Of a DNA stretch of 5,434 bases, positions 4,574 through 5,434 are shown in pieces; position 1 is the first letter of the stretch, and each line of letters begins with the position of its first letter. The position numbers and the translations under genes are program-made. The DNA is taken from the NCBI GenBank assembly GCA_045538535.1, contig JAZSRN010000057.1:1-5434 (forward strand), given 5' to 3'. Source of the DNA: RUG14219 sp045538535. Lineage in GTDB: Bacteria; Cyanobacteriota; Vampirovibrionia; Gastranaerophilales; Gastranaerophilaceae. Under the pieces are notes generated by a model. It was not told the DNA's origin and did not search any database. It was given only the letters and a program-made list of their open reading frames with translations.

Positions 4574-5434
4574 CTATTCTAATAAACAAAACGAATAATA
4601 TCCGCTAGTGCGAGTATCTTTTGAGTATGAACTCGCCCCTCCAGAATAAGTTGCAAACTCAAAAACAGTTATTAAATTATTATACGTTTCACCATTTGTA
4701 ATTATACTAAATGGAAGCTCTGGTAATCCTAATTGAGCAGGAGGAATTTTATCTTGATACAACAAAGGTTTTAATGCTTTTAAATCTTCTTCTGATGGCA
4801 ATTTATCAAGACCTCCACAATGAACTACAGCCCCTAAAAAATAATTCGGATGGTAACCATACCCACTATATCCATACCCCAACAATGGGAAAGCATCATC
4901 ATACGACCCGGTCTCGGGCTGAAATGCAAGACCGTAACAATTACCATTTGCCTCAAATGCACATTTATTACCCAATCCATTAGCGTTGAACAATATTACA
5001 TCTCCGCTTTCTACGCCGTTATCACTTACTTTACTTAGTTTATTCGGCATTTTGGAGCCGTTCCAGTCGAATACCGCTGCTACGCAACCGGATGTACTTG
5101 ATTGATTGTTTGACCAAGTCACCGGTTTTTCATCAATATCACATTTTGCGTTGTAGGTTAATATCATTGCAGTGCCGTCGGCGGTTACGATGCCTACAGT
5201 ATCACCGTATTCATGGGTGTTATCGTTTGTCATTTTTAGTTGTTTACCGGTTGTGGTTTTAGATATTTCCCATTCTTTGCCTTCGTCATCAAGGATTACT
5301 TTATCTGTAGGCCAACATTCGGTTAGATGTTGGTTATCGCAGACTTTGGCAATCTTGAGGTGTTTTTGTAATTCATTTACAAAATCCATTGTTGTTGCAT
5401 AACCGCCTAAGGTTGAAAGTGATTTCATCTTATC
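4574..5434 (-). CDS. C-terminal part of a secreted pilin-like, Cys-rich surface protein (5' end outside window)
   Basis: The frame stays open to the window edge (286 residues visible); the first ATG, at 5428, has two sense codons before it and no visible ribosome site, so it is probably internal. I read the text as the body of a type IV pilin/pseudopilin-like protein whose hydrophobic N-terminal methylation segment is beyond the edge. Residues from that Met: helix DFVNELQKHLKIAKVC (15-30), a CDN..TEC pair, strands with GDTVGIVTADGTAMILTYNAKC (75-96), then SGCVAAVFDWNGSKMPNKL (113-131) and GDVILFNANGL, the 'D-NG-K-PNKLG-D-F-F' pattern of these proteins. Eight cysteines (30, 38, 96, 115, 156, 164, 204, 281) suggest disulfides outside the cytoplasm. 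A Gly/Tyr stretch lies at 184-196. The tail, LPSEEDLKAL followed by ATYSGGASSY and YYSFCLLE, resembles a degenerate lectin-like (DUF1566/FGE-type) module. Role in adhesion is inference; the family match is from memory. Confidence 0.65.
   Translation of the reverse strand, partial: DKMKSLSTLGGYATTMDFVNELQKHLKIAKVCDNQHLTECWPTDKVILDDEGKEWEISKTTTGKQLKMTNDNTHEYGDTVGIVTADGTAMILTYNAKCDIDEKPVTWSNNQSSTSGCVAAVFDWNGSKMPNKLSKVSDNGVESGDVILFNANGLGNKCAFEANGNCYGLAFQPETGSYDDAFPLLGYGYSGYGYHPNYFLGAVVHCGGLDKLPSEEDLKALKPLLYQDKIPPAQLGLPELPFSIITNGETYNNLITVFEFATYSGGASSYSKDTRTSGYYSFCLLE

Noticed and set aside
4711..5402. Plus-strand open frames opposite the pilin-like gene (4711-4983, 4850-5038, 5172-5402).
   Set aside because: They are antisense shadows of a long coding frame, with no ribosome sites and with compositions typical of reverse-strand translations.

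Overview
The window (about 35% GC by eye) reads as ordinary chromosome of a low-GC bacterium using the standard bacterial code. The best guess for the host is a gut member of the non-photosynthetic sister lineage of Cyanobacteria (Vampirovibrionia/Melainabacteria, e.g. Gastranaerophilales). This rests on the Cys-rich pilin-like surface protein at the right end, of a kind I associate with that group, and on the cyanobacterial flavour of the solute-binding protein. It is an inference from memory, not a search result.

Layout, left to right. Positions 1-63 hold the first codons of an unidentified minus-strand gene that leaves the window. Positions 161-1396 (minus) encode RarA, the AAA+ replication-recombination ATPase. 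It is divergent from a monocistronic extracellular solute-binding protein gene (1453-2673, plus). The two promoters overlap on a perfect 12-bp palindrome that supplies a TATAAT box to each strand. The solute-binding gene converges on fabF (2751-4001, minus), with a bidirectional terminator between them. fabF lies downstream of acpP (4108-4338, minus) in the conserved acpP-fabF fatty-acid pair, which has a clear promoter before acpP and an imperfect hairpin between the two genes. A 235-bp gap holds the acpP promoter, a 15-bp palindrome in its leader and the terminator of the last gene. The right end (4574-5434, minus) is the C-terminal part of a secreted, Cys-rich pilin-like protein whose N-terminus lies outside the window.

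The genes are not one system: DNA maintenance (rarA), nutrient capture (solute-binding protein), membrane lipid synthesis (acpP, fabF) and a surface protein. I see no mobile element, CRISPR array, tRNA or rRNA, and no obvious new multi-gene system. The most interesting signals are regulatory. Two genes share the arrangement TGnTATAAT-N6-ATG, which puts the predicted transcription start on the A of the start codon (leaderless mRNAs). The other three complete genes have Shine-Dalgarno leaders. The rarA/solute-binding intergenic region is a compact, symmetric bidirectional promoter.
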